Source: AC-38 sp033856025
Lineage (GTDB): Bacteria > Actinomycetota > Thermoleophilia > Solirubrobacterales > Solirubrobacteraceae
NCBI GenBank assembly: GCA_033856025.1
Contig: JAWVFQ010000012.1
Span: 1 to 64,000 of the forward strand
Direction: 5' to 3'
DNA: 64,000 bases
Part shown: piece by piece, positions 9,951 through 17,859 of the stretch
How the letters are laid out: each line of letters opens with the position of its first letter
Position numbering within the stretch: position 1 is the first letter of the stretch
The notes under the pieces: generated by a model
What the model was told of the DNA's origin: nothing
The model's input: only the letters and a program-made list of their open reading frames with translations
Database searches by the model: none
Position numbers and translations under genes: made by a program

Positions 9951-10831
9951 GGGCGTCCGAGGGTGGCCCGCAGGGCCTCGTCGAGGTCCGGGTGGGCGTA
10001 GGTGAAGCCGTGCTCGCGGGCGCGGGTCGGGATGGCCCGCTGGCCGGTCGTGACGATCTGGGCCATGTCGCCGTAGAGCGCCCTGAGCGCGAGGGCGGGG
10101 ACGGGGAGGACGGCGGGGCGGTGCAGGGCGCGGCCCAGCGCGCGGCCGAAGTCGCGGTTGCGCGCCGGCTCGGGCGCGGCCGCGTTGACCGGGCCCTCCC
10201 AGGTGGCGTCGCCCAGCGCCGCCAGGTAGAGGTCCACCACGTCGTCGAGGTGGATCCAGGCCATCCACTGGCGCCCGCCGGCCACCGGGCCGCCGACGCC
10301 GGCGCGGAAGAACGGGAGCATGCGGGCCAGCGCGCCGCCCGACTCGGCGAGGACGACGCCGGTCCGCATGAGCACGACGCGGACGCCGAGCTCGCCCGCC
10401 TTGCGCGCCTGCGCCTCCCACTGGCGGGTGACGGTGGCCAGGAAGTCGCCGCCGGGGGGCTCGTCCTCGTCCACGACGTCGTCGCCGCGGTCGCCGTACC
10501 AGCCGATCCCCGAGGCGGCCACCAGGACGCCGGGACGCGGTTCGGCCGCCCGGATGCCGGCGACCAGGTTGCGCGTGCCCGCCTCGCGGCTCTCGCGGAT
10601 CCGCCGCCGCGCGTCGTCGGTCCAGCGCTGCGCCACGGGCTCCCCGGCCAGGTGCACGACCCCGTCGCGCCCGGCCAGCGCCTCGGCCGGCGCTGGCCCG
10701 GAGAGCGGGTCCCACTCCACCCCGTTCTTGCCGGACCGGGAAAGGATCGTCACGTCGTCGCCGCGTTCGCGCAGCTTCTCCACGAGCCGGGTGCCGATGA
10801 GGCCGGTGGCCCCGGTGACGGTGACCCTCAC
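9947..10831 (-). CDS. SDR-family epimerase, TIGR01777 (YfcH) type
   Basis: A 294-residue NAD(P)-binding protein. The N-terminus, MRVTVTGATGLIGTRLVEKL, is the extended-SDR GxxGxxG loop. Family marks are WDPLSG, HLAGEPVAQRWTDDARRRIRESR, SGIGWYGDRGD (catalytic-type Tyr) and MAWIHLDDVV. The C-terminal DUF1731-like segment ends HPDLDEALRATLG. The true substrate of this family is not established; annotations say nucleoside-diphosphate-sugar epimerase. It starts with GTG 13 bp after the malic enzyme stop, so the two are one operon. It converges on the liv tail gene with a CTAG overlap. Confidence 0.88.
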   Translation of the reverse strand: MRVTVTGATGLIGTRLVEKLRERGDDVTILSRSGKNGVEWDPLSGPAPAEALAGRDGVVHLAGEPVAQRWTDDARRRIRESREAGTRNLVAGIRAAEPRPGVLVAASGIGWYGDRGDDVVDEDEPPGGDFLATVTRQWEAQARKAGELGVRVVLMRTGVVLAESGGALARMLPFFRAGVGGPVAGGRQWMAWIHLDDVVDLYLAALGDATWEGPVNAAAPEPARNRDFGRALGRALHRPAVLPVPALALRALYGDMAQIVTTGQRAIPTRAREHGFTYAHPDLDEALRATLGRP

Positions 10832-10844
10832 GTGCCGGACGGGG

Positions 10845-12320
10845 TCAAGCCGTAGGAGTCGTGATCTGGTGGGTCTCGGTGTCGGCGAAGCCGATCTCGT
10901 CGCCCGCCTGCGCGATGTCCTGAGCGCGGGCCGTCTCGGCGACCGCGGCGGCCACGGCGGGCGCGACCTCGCGGTTGAACACCGACGGGACGATGTAGTC
11001 CTCGGCCAGCTCGGACTCCGGGATCACCTCGGCGATGGCCCGCGCGGCCGCCGCCTTCATCTCCTCGGTGATCCGGGGCGCGCGCACGTCCAGCGCGCCC
11101 CGGAAGATCCCCGGGAACGCCAGCACGTTGTTGATCTGGTTGGGGTAGTCCGAGCGCCCCGTGGCCATGATCCGCACGTGCGGCGCGGCCTCCTCGGGCG
11201 AGACCTCCGGCGTGGGGTTGGCCATGGCGAACACCATCGGGTCCTCGTTCATGCGGGCCAGCGCCTCGGCGGGCACGACGCGGGCGCCGGACACGCCGAT
11301 CAGCAGGTCCGCGCCCTCCAGCAGCTCGGCCGCGCCGCCGTTGCGCCGCTCTCCGTTCGTGGACTCCGCGTACCAGCGCTTCATCGGGTTGATCGAGCCA
11401 TCCACGTAGTCCGGGCGATCGGTGTGCAGCGCGCCGCGCGAGTCGACGCCCACGATGTCCGTCACGCCCGCCGACATGAGGATCTTCGTCACCGCCACGC
11501 CCGCGGCGCCCAGCCCGAAGACCACGACGCGCAGCGACTCCAGCGTGCGCCCCGTGAGCCGGCAGGCGTTGAGCAGCGCGGCCAGCACGACGATCGCCGT
11601 CCCGTGCTGGTCGTCGTGGAACACGGGGATGTCCAGCGACGCGTTGAGGCGCTCCTCGATCTCGAAGCAGCGCGGCGCCGAGATGTCCTCCAGGTTGATC
11701 CCGCCAAAGGCCGGCGCGATCAGCTCGACGGCCCGGACGATCTCGCTCGTGTCCTGGGTGTCCAGGCACACCGGGAAGGCGTCCACGCCGGCGAACTCCT
11801 TGAACAGCATCGCCTTGCCCTCCATCACCGGCATGGCCGCGTACGGGCCGATGTCGCCGAGTCCCAGCACGGCCGTCCCGTCGGAGACCACGGCCACGGT
11901 GTTGCGCTTGATCGTGTACTGGAAGGCCTTCAGCCGGTCCTCGGCGATCGCCGCGCAGACCCGCGCCACGCCGGGCGTGTAGGCCATCGACAGGTCGTCG
12001 CGCGTGCGCAGCGGGTGCTTGTTGCGCTGCTCGATCTTCCCGCCCATGTGCATGAGGAAGGTGCGGTCGGTCGTGTCGACGACCGCCACCCCGTCGCAGG
12101 CCTCCAGCGCGGCCACGATGGCTTCCCAGTGCGTCTGGTCGGCCGCGGCCACGGTGATGTCGCGAACCGTGTGGCGGTCGTCGACCGAGATCAGGTCCAC
12201 AGCGCCGATCGTCCCGCCGGCCTCCCCGATCGCGCTGGCCACCCGGCCGAGCATGCCGGGCTTGTGCTCGATCTGCAGGCGGATCGTGAGGCTGTACTGG
12301 GCGCTGGGGGTGTCGTGCAC
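10845..12320 (-). CDS. NAD(P)-dependent malic enzyme with N-terminal ACT domain
   Basis: A 491-residue protein. An ACT domain (IEHKPGMLGRVASAIGEAGGTIG..., first 85 residues) is followed by a bacterial malic enzyme core: SMAYTPGVARVC, KRNTVAVVSDGTAVLGLGDIG, the metal site FHDDQHGTA, the NAD loop FGLGAAGVA and MANPTPE. It oxidatively decarboxylates malate to pyruvate; the ACT domain suggests amino-acid control. The start was chosen as GTG 12320 because a TATGAT box overlaps the in-frame ATGATG at 12344-12339 and GAGGA lies 8 nt before the GTG. If the ATGs are used the protein is 7-8 residues longer. It diverges from polA. Confidence 0.93.
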   Translation of the reverse strand: MHDTPSAQYSLTIRLQIEHKPGMLGRVASAIGEAGGTIGAVDLISVDDRHTVRDITVAAADQTHWEAIVAALEACDGVAVVDTTDRTFLMHMGGKIEQRNKHPLRTRDDLSMAYTPGVARVCAAIAEDRLKAFQYTIKRNTVAVVSDGTAVLGLGDIGPYAAMPVMEGKAMLFKEFAGVDAFPVCLDTQDTSEIVRAVELIAPAFGGINLEDISAPRCFEIEERLNASLDIPVFHDDQHGTAIVVLAALLNACRLTGRTLESLRVVVFGLGAAGVAVTKILMSAGVTDIVGVDSRGALHTDRPDYVDGSINPMKRWYAESTNGERRNGGAAELLEGADLLIGVSGARVVPAEALARMNEDPMVFAMANPTPEVSPEEAAPHVRIMATGRSDYPNQINNVLAFPGIFRGALDVRAPRITEEMKAAAARAIAEVIPESELAEDYIVPSVFNREVAPAVAAAVAETARAQDIAQAGDEIGFADTETHQITTPTA

Positions 12321-12339
12321 GGGGTCCGTCCTCGGCCGC

Positions 12340-12345
12340 ATCATA
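12340..12345 (-). promoter_or_regulatory. -10 box TATGAT for the malic enzyme/epimerase operon
   Basis: TATGAT on the minus strand lies 19 nt before the GTG at 12320 and overlaps the two in-frame ATGs. With initiation about 7 nt downstream, the leader would be roughly 12 nt and contain GAGGA. Confidence 0.5.
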
Positions 12346-12349
12346 GAGT
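12344..12349 (+). promoter_or_regulatory. -10 box TAGAGT of a leaderless polA promoter
   Basis: TAGAGT ends 7 nt before the polA GTG. It overlaps by two bases the -10 box of the divergent malic enzyme operon, so the two polymerases cannot occupy both promoters at once. Confidence 0.5.
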
Positions 12350-12356
12350 TCACCCC

Positions 12357-14939
12357 GTGGCCCCCGAGCGCGACGAGCTCTTCCTGATCGACGGGAATTC
12401 CCTCGCCTACCGGGCCTTCTTCGCCCTTCCCGAGGAGATCGCCACCTCCGACGGGTTCCACACCAACGCGATCTTCGGCTTCGCCTCGATGCTGGTGAAG
12501 ATCCTCACCGACCTGGGGCCAAAGGCCACCGTCGTCGTGTGGGATGCCGGCTACACGGGGCGCAAGGAGGTCTATCCCGAGTACAAGGCGCAGCGCACCA
12601 CCCGCCCCGACCTGCTCAAGGAGCAGTGGCCCCACCTGGCGCCCCTGGTCGAGGCCTTCGGCTATCGCAACATCTCGGTCGAGGGCTACGAGGCCGACGA
12701 CGTGATCGCCTCGATCGTGGAGAAGGCCAAGGCGCAGGACGTCCCGGTGATGGTGGTGACCGGCGACCGCGACGCCTACCAGCTGGTGGACGATGGAGCG
12801 CGGATCATGACCACGTCGCGCGGGATCACCGACACGCGCGTGTACGACCGCGAGGGCGTGGTCGAGCGCTACGGGATCCAGCCCGAGCTGATCCCCGACT
12901 TCATCGGGCTCAAGGGCGACACCTCGGACAACATCCCCGGCGTCCCGGGGATCGGCGACAAGACGGCGGCCCAGCTCCTCCAGCAGTTCGGGTCGCTGGA
13001 GGGCGTGCTGGAGAACGTGGACCAGGTCTCGGGCGCCAAGCGCAAGGAGAACCTCGTCCAGCACGCCGACGACGCGCGGGTGTCCAAGCGGCTGGCCACG
13101 ATGGTCCGCGACATCGACGTCGACGTCGACCCGGCCGCCGAGCTGTCCCGCGAGCCCGACCGCTCGCGGCTGCGCGAGGTCTTCCGGCGCTTCGAGCTGC
13201 GCGACCCGCTGCGCCGGCTCGAGGAGGCCCTCGACCTCGCCGAGGCCGAGCCGGTCCCGCTCCCCGCGGGGGACCTGTCGCTCACCGTGCCCGTGCGCGG
13301 CGCCCCGGTGTCGCAGGTCGGCTCGCTGCGCGGGCCCGGCCCGCTGGCCCTCGCCGTGCGCGAGCCCGAGGCGCCCGAGGACGCGCTGTTCTCCGACGAG
13401 CCCTGGCGCTACGGCGCCTTCGCGGGCGGCGAGCAGGCGCTGGCGGGCGAGGCGCCCGGCCCCGAGGCGCTGGTCGAGGCGGCGGGCGACCGGCCGGTGG
13501 CCGCCCACGACGCCAAGGCGCTGCGCGTCGTCCCGCCCAACCTGGCCCACGACACGATGGTCGCCGCCTACCTCATCGATCCCGCGGCCCGCGCCTATCC
13601 GTTCGACGAGCTGTGCTCCGACCGCGGGGTGGAGTGCGACGCCGAGGACCAGGCCGCCCGCGACGCGATCCTCATCCACTGGCTGGCGGGCTGGCAGCGC
13701 GAGATCCTGCGCGAGCGCGACGCCGAGCCGCTGCTGGACGAGATCGAGCTGCCGCTGGTCCACGTCCTGCGGGAGATGGAGGTGATCGGGGTCAAGCTCG
13801 ACACCGAGCGCCTGGCCGCCATCGCGCAGCGCGTGCGCGCCGACGCGCTCGCGCTGGAGCGCGAGATCCACGAGCTGGCGGGGGAGGAGTTCACGATCGG
13901 ATCGCCCCAGCAGCTCTCCGAGGTCCTGTTCGGCAAGCTCGGCCTGTCGCGCAAGCGCCGGGGCAAGACCGGCTACTCCACCGATGCCCGGGTGCTCCAG
14001 GCGATCCGCGGCGAGCACGAGATCATCCCCAAGATCGAGCGCTGGCGCGAGCTCACGAAGCTCGAGTCCACCTATCTCGAGGCGCTGCCCGCGCTGCTCG
14101 GCGAGGACGGTCGCCTGCACACCACGTTCAACCAGACGGCGACGACGACCGGGCGGCTGTCCTCCACCGATCCCAACCTCCAGAACATCCCCATCCGCAC
14201 CGAGCTGGGGCGCGAGATCCGCGCCTGCTTCGTCGCCGAGCCGGGGAACGGGCTGATCTCGGCCGACTACTCCCAGGTCGAGCTGCGCGTGCTGGCCCAC
14301 ATCGCACAGGAGCAGGTCCTGCGCGACATCTTCGACCGCGGCGAGGACGTGCACACGGCCACGGCGGGCGAGGTCCTGGGAGTGGCGCCGGGCGACGTGG
14401 ACGCGGGCACGCGCTCCAAGGCCAAGATGATCAACTACGGCATCGTCTACGGGCTCTCGGGCTTCGGGCTGGCCGACCGCCTCCAGATCCCGCTCGAGGA
14501 GGCCGAGACCTTCATCTCCACCTACCTCGACCGCTTCCCGGCCGTGCGGCGCTTCATCGAGGAGACGATCGCCTTCGCCACCGAGGAGGGCTACGTCCAG
14601 ACCCTGTTCGGCCGGCGCCGGCGGATCCCCGAGCTGCGCGCCCGCAACCGCCAGACGCGCCAGCTGGGCGAGCGCCTGGCCGTCAACACCGTCATCCAGG
14701 GGACGGCGGCGGACATCATCAAGGTGGCGATGGTCCGCGCGACCCGCGCGCTGGCCGACGCGGGGCTGCGGACGCGGCTCGTCCTCCAGATCCACGACGA
14801 GCTGCTCTTCGAGGGGCCCGAGGCCGAGGCCGAGGAGGCGATGCTGATCGTCCGCGACGCCATGGAGCGCGCCGCCGAGCTCGACCCGCCGCTGGCGGTC
14901 GACATCGCCGCCGGACCGAACTGGATGGAGGCCAAGTAG
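12357..14939 (+). CDS. polA: DNA polymerase I
   Basis: An 860-residue repair and Okazaki-processing polymerase. The 5'-3' exonuclease (residues 1-300) is intact: LFLIDGNSLAYRAFFA, VTGDRDAYQL and LKGDTSDNIPGVPGIGDKTA. The middle domain lacks the DxE proofreading residues, so 3'-5' exonuclease is probably inactive, as in Taq and mycobacterial Pol I. Polymerase motifs are complete: A SADYSQVELR (Asp637), B RSKAKMINYGIVYGLSGFG, C QIHDELLFE (Asp814). The start is GTG 7 nt after a TAGAGT box, with no ribosome binding site. No in-frame start is nearer the conserved LFLIDGNS. Confidence 0.97.
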   Translation: MAPERDELFLIDGNSLAYRAFFALPEEIATSDGFHTNAIFGFASMLVKILTDLGPKATVVVWDAGYTGRKEVYPEYKAQRTTRPDLLKEQWPHLAPLVEAFGYRNISVEGYEADDVIASIVEKAKAQDVPVMVVTGDRDAYQLVDDGARIMTTSRGITDTRVYDREGVVERYGIQPELIPDFIGLKGDTSDNIPGVPGIGDKTAAQLLQQFGSLEGVLENVDQVSGAKRKENLVQHADDARVSKRLATMVRDIDVDVDPAAELSREPDRSRLREVFRRFELRDPLRRLEEALDLAEAEPVPLPAGDLSLTVPVRGAPVSQVGSLRGPGPLALAVREPEAPEDALFSDEPWRYGAFAGGEQALAGEAPGPEALVEAAGDRPVAAHDAKALRVVPPNLAHDTMVAAYLIDPAARAYPFDELCSDRGVECDAEDQAARDAILIHWLAGWQREILRERDAEPLLDEIELPLVHVLREMEVIGVKLDTERLAAIAQRVRADALALEREIHELAGEEFTIGSPQQLSEVLFGKLGLSRKRRGKTGYSTDARVLQAIRGEHEIIPKIERWRELTKLESTYLEALPALLGEDGRLHTTFNQTATTTGRLSSTDPNLQNIPIRTELGREIRACFVAEPGNGLISADYSQVELRVLAHIAQEQVLRDIFDRGEDVHTATAGEVLGVAPGDVDAGTRSKAKMINYGIVYGLSGFGLADRLQIPLEEAETFISTYLDRFPAVRRFIEETIAFATEEGYVQTLFGRRRRIPELRARNRQTRQLGERLAVNTVIQGTAADIIKVAMVRATRALADAGLRTRLVLQIHDELLFEGPEAEAEEAMLIVRDAMERAAELDPPLAVDIAAGPNWMEAK

Positions 14940-15382
14940 TGGACAGGGGGCTGGCGGTCGTCGTCACGGCCGCCTGCGGCGGGTTGATCGCCATGCAGGC
15001 CCCGATCAACTCGATGCTCGGCCGCTCGGTGGGGACGTGGCAGGCCGCCGCGGTCTCGTTCACGGTCGGCACGGTGATCCTGGTCTCCATCGCCACGCTG
15101 GCCGGCGGGGGCTGGAGCCAGCTCGGCGAGGTGCGCCACGTCTCCTGGTACTACCTGCTCGGGGGCGTGCTGGGGGCGGCGTACGTGACGACGGTGCTGG
15201 TCACCGTCCGCACCCTGGGCGCCGGCGGCGTGACCGCGGCGACGATCGCCGGGCAGCTCTCGCTGTCCCTGGTGGTCGACCAGCTGGGGATCCTCGGCGT
15301 GGCCAAGCACCCGATCACCGCCGCGCGGCTGCTCGGCGTCGTGCTCCTGGCCGCGGGCACGTTCCTGGTCGTCCGGGATTAG
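14939..15382 (+). CDS. DMT-superfamily transporter of the YdcZ (DUF606) type
   Basis: A 147-residue protein with about five transmembrane helices. The N-terminal GGLIAMQAPINSMLGRSVGTWQAAAVSFTVGT is the signature of YdcZ/DUF606 proteins, which are half-size drug/metabolite transporters and probably dimerise. The middle contains YYLLGGVLGAAYVTTV, and the end GVVLLAAGTFLVVRD fits too. The substrate is unknown. The GTG start overlaps the polA TAG stop by one base (TAGTG), so the gene depends on polA transcription. Confidence 0.85.
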   Translation: MDRGLAVVVTAACGGLIAMQAPINSMLGRSVGTWQAAAVSFTVGTVILVSIATLAGGGWSQLGEVRHVSWYYLLGGVLGAAYVTTVLVTVRTLGAGGVTAATIAGQLSLSLVVDQLGILGVAKHPITAARLLGVVLLAAGTFLVVRD

Positions 15383-15388
15383 GGGCGT

Positions 15389-15394
15389 TAGAGT
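15389..15394 (+). promoter_or_regulatory. -10 box TAGAGT, leaderless spacing
   Basis: The same hexamer as at polA, ending 8 nt before GTG 15403. No Shine-Dalgarno is present. Confidence 0.45.
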
Positions 15395-15402
15395 CCGTCG
15401 CG

Positions 15403-15708
15403 GTGGAGGGGAACGCTTCCGAGGACCGCAGGTCGGGCGACGACCGCCGCGCCACACAGGGGCGGCGGGCCGAGGATGTGCGTCAGACCCGCCGCGACCT
15501 GGCGATCGCGGTCGCGTGGGCGCTGGTCGGGGCCGTGGTCGTGCTCTACCTGTTCCTGCTCGTGGTCGACGCGGTCAACCCCGACCGCGCGCCCGCGGCG
15601 TCGATCGTCGTGCTCGTGCTGGCCGTCGTCTGGGTGGCCCACGCCTGGCGGCGCCTGTACGCCGGCGGCCACGTCAGCCGCCCGGACCGCGAGCGCCGCG
15701 GGTTCTGA
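15403..15708 (+). CDS. Small membrane protein with two helices and charged ends
   Basis: A 101-residue protein. A very polar N-terminus (EDRRSGDDRRATQGRRAEDVRQTRR) is followed by two hydrophobic helices (about residues 36-58 and 67-83) and a basic tail ending PDRERRGF. The layout suggests a cytoplasmic charged head on a membrane hairpin. No family is recognised. The start is GTG 15403 because it lies 8 nt after TAGAGT and no other start is in frame near the coding-like region. Its stop TGA is overlapped by an apparent CTG start of the next small gene. Confidence 0.7.
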   Translation: MEGNASEDRRSGDDRRATQGRRAEDVRQTRRDLAIAVAWALVGAVVVLYLFLLVVDAVNPDRAPAASIVVLVLAVVWVAHAWRRLYAGGHVSRPDRERRGF

Positions 15709-15896
15709 CGCTCCCGGCGCCCCCGGCCGACCTCGACTTCGCGGCGCTTGACGACGCCGAGGCGCTGGAGGCCTCGCAGGCACTGAACGAGCGCTTCGTG
15801 CGGGCGCGCGCCGACGGGACCGTCTGGGAGCCCGGGCGCGGGTTCACGCGCGTCGTCGCCCCGATCGACCCGGACGACGACCTGAGCGACGCATGA
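15705..15896 (+). CDS. Small hypothetical protein with apparent CTG start
   Basis: A frame of 63 residues with strong G/C third-base bias, ending WEPGRGFTRVVAPIDPDDDLSDA. The frame lacks any ATG, GTG or TTG upstream of the coding-like part. CTG at 15705 sits in the four-base overlap CTGA with the preceding stop, exactly as ATGA and GTGA are used elsewhere here. The product would be acidic, soluble and mostly helical (ALDDAEALEASQALNERFVRARADG). Its own stop overlaps the ATG of the next gene (ATGA). Family unknown. Coding is fairly likely; the exact start is inferred. Confidence 0.55.
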   Translation: MTLPAPPADLDFAALDDAEALEASQALNERFVRARADGTVWEPGRGFTRVVAPIDPDDDLSDA

Positions 15897-16630
15897 GTGC
15901 GACCGTCACCATCGGGCGGCGCTTCAACGGCCCGCCCGACTACGGGCACGGCGGGTACTCGTGCGGGGCGATCGCCGCCGAGGTCGAAGCGCGCGTGGCC
16001 TCGGTGTCGCTGCGCCGCCCGCCGCCGCTGGACACGCCGCTGGAGGTTCGGCGCGGCGAGGGCGGCTCCGTCGCGGTGCTCGACGGCGAGGACGTGGTGG
16101 GGGAGGGGGCGCCGGGGCAGCTCTCGCTCGCCGTTCCCCCGCCGGTGTCCGTGGAGGCGGCGCGAATGGCGCGGACGCGCGCGGCGTGGGCGGAGACGCA
16201 CCCATTCCCCACGTGCTTCGGCTGCGGGACCGAGCGCGACCGCGCCGAGGCCATCGCCACGATCCTGGGCCCGGTGGAGGGCCGCGACGGCATCGTCGCC
16301 GACACGTGGACGCCGCAGGCCGAGTTCGCCGACGCGGACGGCCGCGTCACGCCGCTGTTCGCGTGGGCGGCGCTGGACTGCGCGACCGGCGCGGGAGCGA
16401 TCCCGTTGGGTTCCGCGCCGCACGTCCTGGCCCGCCTGACCGTCGACCCGGCCCTGGCGCCGGTCCGCGCGGGCGCCGAGCACGTCGTCATGGCTTGGGC
16501 GGGCGCCGTCGACGGGCGCAAGCGGACCGGCGCCGCCGCACTGCTCACCGCCGGCGGCGAGGTCTGCGCCATCGGCGAGGGCCTCTGGATCGCCCTGCGC
16601 GACCCCGCCACGCACGGCGCGCGGGTCTAG
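15893..16630 (+). CDS. Hotdog-fold thioesterase-like protein
   Basis: A 245-residue soluble protein. The block AETHPFPTCFGCGTERD in the middle, the following DxWTPQAEFADADG stretch and PLFAWAALDCATG are typical of a group of actinobacterial double-hotdog proteins annotated as thioesterase-like. The N-terminal half begins RRFNGPPDYGHGGYSCGAIA, where GHGGY resembles the hotdog helix start. It may act on acyl-CoA or a similar thioester; no catalytic residue can be assigned with confidence. The ATG overlaps the previous stop (ATGA). Confidence 0.65.
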   Translation: MSATVTIGRRFNGPPDYGHGGYSCGAIAAEVEARVASVSLRRPPPLDTPLEVRRGEGGSVAVLDGEDVVGEGAPGQLSLAVPPPVSVEAARMARTRAAWAETHPFPTCFGCGTERDRAEAIATILGPVEGRDGIVADTWTPQAEFADADGRVTPLFAWAALDCATGAGAIPLGSAPHVLARLTVDPALAPVRAGAEHVVMAWAGAVDGRKRTGAAALLTAGGEVCAIGEGLWIALRDPATHGARV

Positions 16631-16638
16631 AGCCGACG

Positions 16639-16695
16639 CCGTCGCCTTTTTACACGCCCACCGTGCACTATGGCGACAGCGTTAGGCGGCGACGG
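16639..16695. terminator. Inverted repeat between convergent genes, possible terminator
   Basis: CCGTCGCC (16639-16646, followed by TTTTT) and GGCGACGG (16688-16695) are perfect 8-base inverted arms 41 nt apart. They flank the ends of the hotdog gene and the opposing FAD oxidoreductase; the right arm lies inside the latter's 3' end. The loop is long, so this is a weak candidate for a shared terminator. Confidence 0.3.
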
Positions 16696-17815
16696 GGATC
16701 CGGCGGTCCAGCGCGGGCGCGTGGCCGACGAAGTCGGGGGGTGCGATGCGCAGGTAGTGCCCGAAGAAGCGATCGGTGACGCGCTTGTGGGCGAACCCCT
16801 GGAGCACGCGCAGGAGCGCGCGCGGGGGGACCCGTGGCACGAGGTCCTGGACGCGCTTCATCGCCTCGAACTTCCAGCGGTGCTCGGCGCTGAAGGCGTG
16901 GTAGCGGCGCAGCGCCTCGTCCTTCGGGCGCCGGCCCTCGACCACGGCGCGCAGCTCGCGTCCGCAGGCCAGGCCGAAGTACAGGGCGGTGCGGATCCCC
17001 TCGGCGGTGGTGGGGATGCAGTGCCCGGCGCTGTCGCCGGCGAAGAACACGCCCGCGTCGGTGGCCGGCCGGATGCGGTGGGGGATCCAGTTGCCCTGGT
17101 AGCGCTCCGCGGGCACGCCCAGGTCCTCGGCCAGCTGGACGGTCTGCGCCTTGACCGGCGGCCCCGGGTCGAAGGAGCCCACGCCCACGCGCAGCTCGCC
17201 GTCCGCCGGGAAGCTCCAGGCGTACCCCGCGCGCACGTAGCGGCGGTCGATCCACAGCTCGAGGTCCTCGCCGCGCCCGTGCGGGTGGACCTCGAGTCCC
17301 CGGGACAGGAACGCCTCGGGCGGCTGGACGTTCTCGCCCGTCCCCAGCACGCGGCGCCAGCCCAGCGCGTCCACGATCAGCGGCGCGTGCAGGTCGCCGC
17401 GGTCCGTGCGCACCCCGCCCGGGATGCGGCCCTCGACCTTGGCCGTCTCGAAGTCGGCGCTCCCGGCGCTCTGCGTGCGCAGGAGGTCGCACAGCGTGCG
17501 GTAGTCGAACGTGGAGAACGTCCAGGGCAGGTTCCAGCGCACGCTGCCGTGGGGCGTGTGCAGGACGAGGTCGGGGAAGGTCTGCTGGAGGGACTCCTCC
17601 AGGCCCATGGCGTGCAGCCAGCTCGTGGGGATCCCGCACGCCGACGTCTGGCGCTCGCCCACGGCGTAGCGGTCGACGATGAGGGTTCGGGCGCCCGAGC
17701 CGGCGAGCTCGCGCGCCACGGCCAGCCCGGCGAAGCTGGCGCCGCAGATCAGGACGTCGTAGTCGCCGGAGAGAGGCGTGCGGTCGGCCCCCCGCTTGGT
17801 CTCGCGCCGCGGCAT
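16682..17815 (-). CDS. FAD-dependent oxidoreductase, geranylgeranyl-reductase-like
   Basis: A 377-residue flavoprotein. The N-terminal DYDVLICGASFAGLAVAREL is the dinucleotide loop, with Ser/Phe variation of GxGxxG, and TLIVDRYAVG follows. GVFFAGDSAGHCIPTTAEGIRTALYFG is the FAD-binding GD block of the geranylgeranyl reductase/monooxygenase superfamily. It could reduce isoprenoid double bonds or hydroxylate a lipid-like substrate; neighbours do not decide. The ATG at 17815 has TATGAT 8 nt before it and no ribosome binding site. It diverges from rpsA by 44 bp. Confidence 0.85.
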   Translation of the reverse strand: MPRRETKRGADRTPLSGDYDVLICGASFAGLAVARELAGSGARTLIVDRYAVGERQTSACGIPTSWLHAMGLEESLQQTFPDLVLHTPHGSVRWNLPWTFSTFDYRTLCDLLRTQSAGSADFETAKVEGRIPGGVRTDRGDLHAPLIVDALGWRRVLGTGENVQPPEAFLSRGLEVHPHGRGEDLELWIDRRYVRAGYAWSFPADGELRVGVGSFDPGPPVKAQTVQLAEDLGVPAERYQGNWIPHRIRPATDAGVFFAGDSAGHCIPTTAEGIRTALYFGLACGRELRAVVEGRRPKDEALRRYHAFSAEHRWKFEAMKRVQDLVPRVPPRALLRVLQGFAHKRVTDRFFGHYLRIAPPDFVGHAPALDRRIPVAA

Positions 17816-17823
17816 GGCGGGGG

Positions 17824-17829
17824 ATCATA
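17824..17829 (-). promoter_or_regulatory. -10 box TATGAT, leaderless promoter of the FAD oxidoreductase
   Basis: TATGAT on the minus strand, 8 nt before ATG 17815, in the short divergent region with rpsA. Confidence 0.5.
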
Positions 17830-17844
17830 GGACGGTTCCTTCGC

Positions 17845-17850
17845 TAACCT
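17845..17850 (+). promoter_or_regulatory. -10 box TAACCT near the rpsA start
   Basis: TAACCT ends 9 nt before the rpsA ATG. No Shine-Dalgarno precedes the ATG, which is notable for the gene of S1, the protein that helps leadered mRNAs bind the ribosome. Confidence 0.45.
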
Positions 17851-17859
17851 GCCCCACTC

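Noticed and set aside
10845..14795. Very long open frame (over 1300 codons) on the minus strand through polA
   Set aside because: Only its last part (to 12320-12344) is real malic enzyme. The rest is antisense to polA motifs, with unnatural Asp/Val/Arg/Gly-rich composition typical of GC-rich shadow frames.
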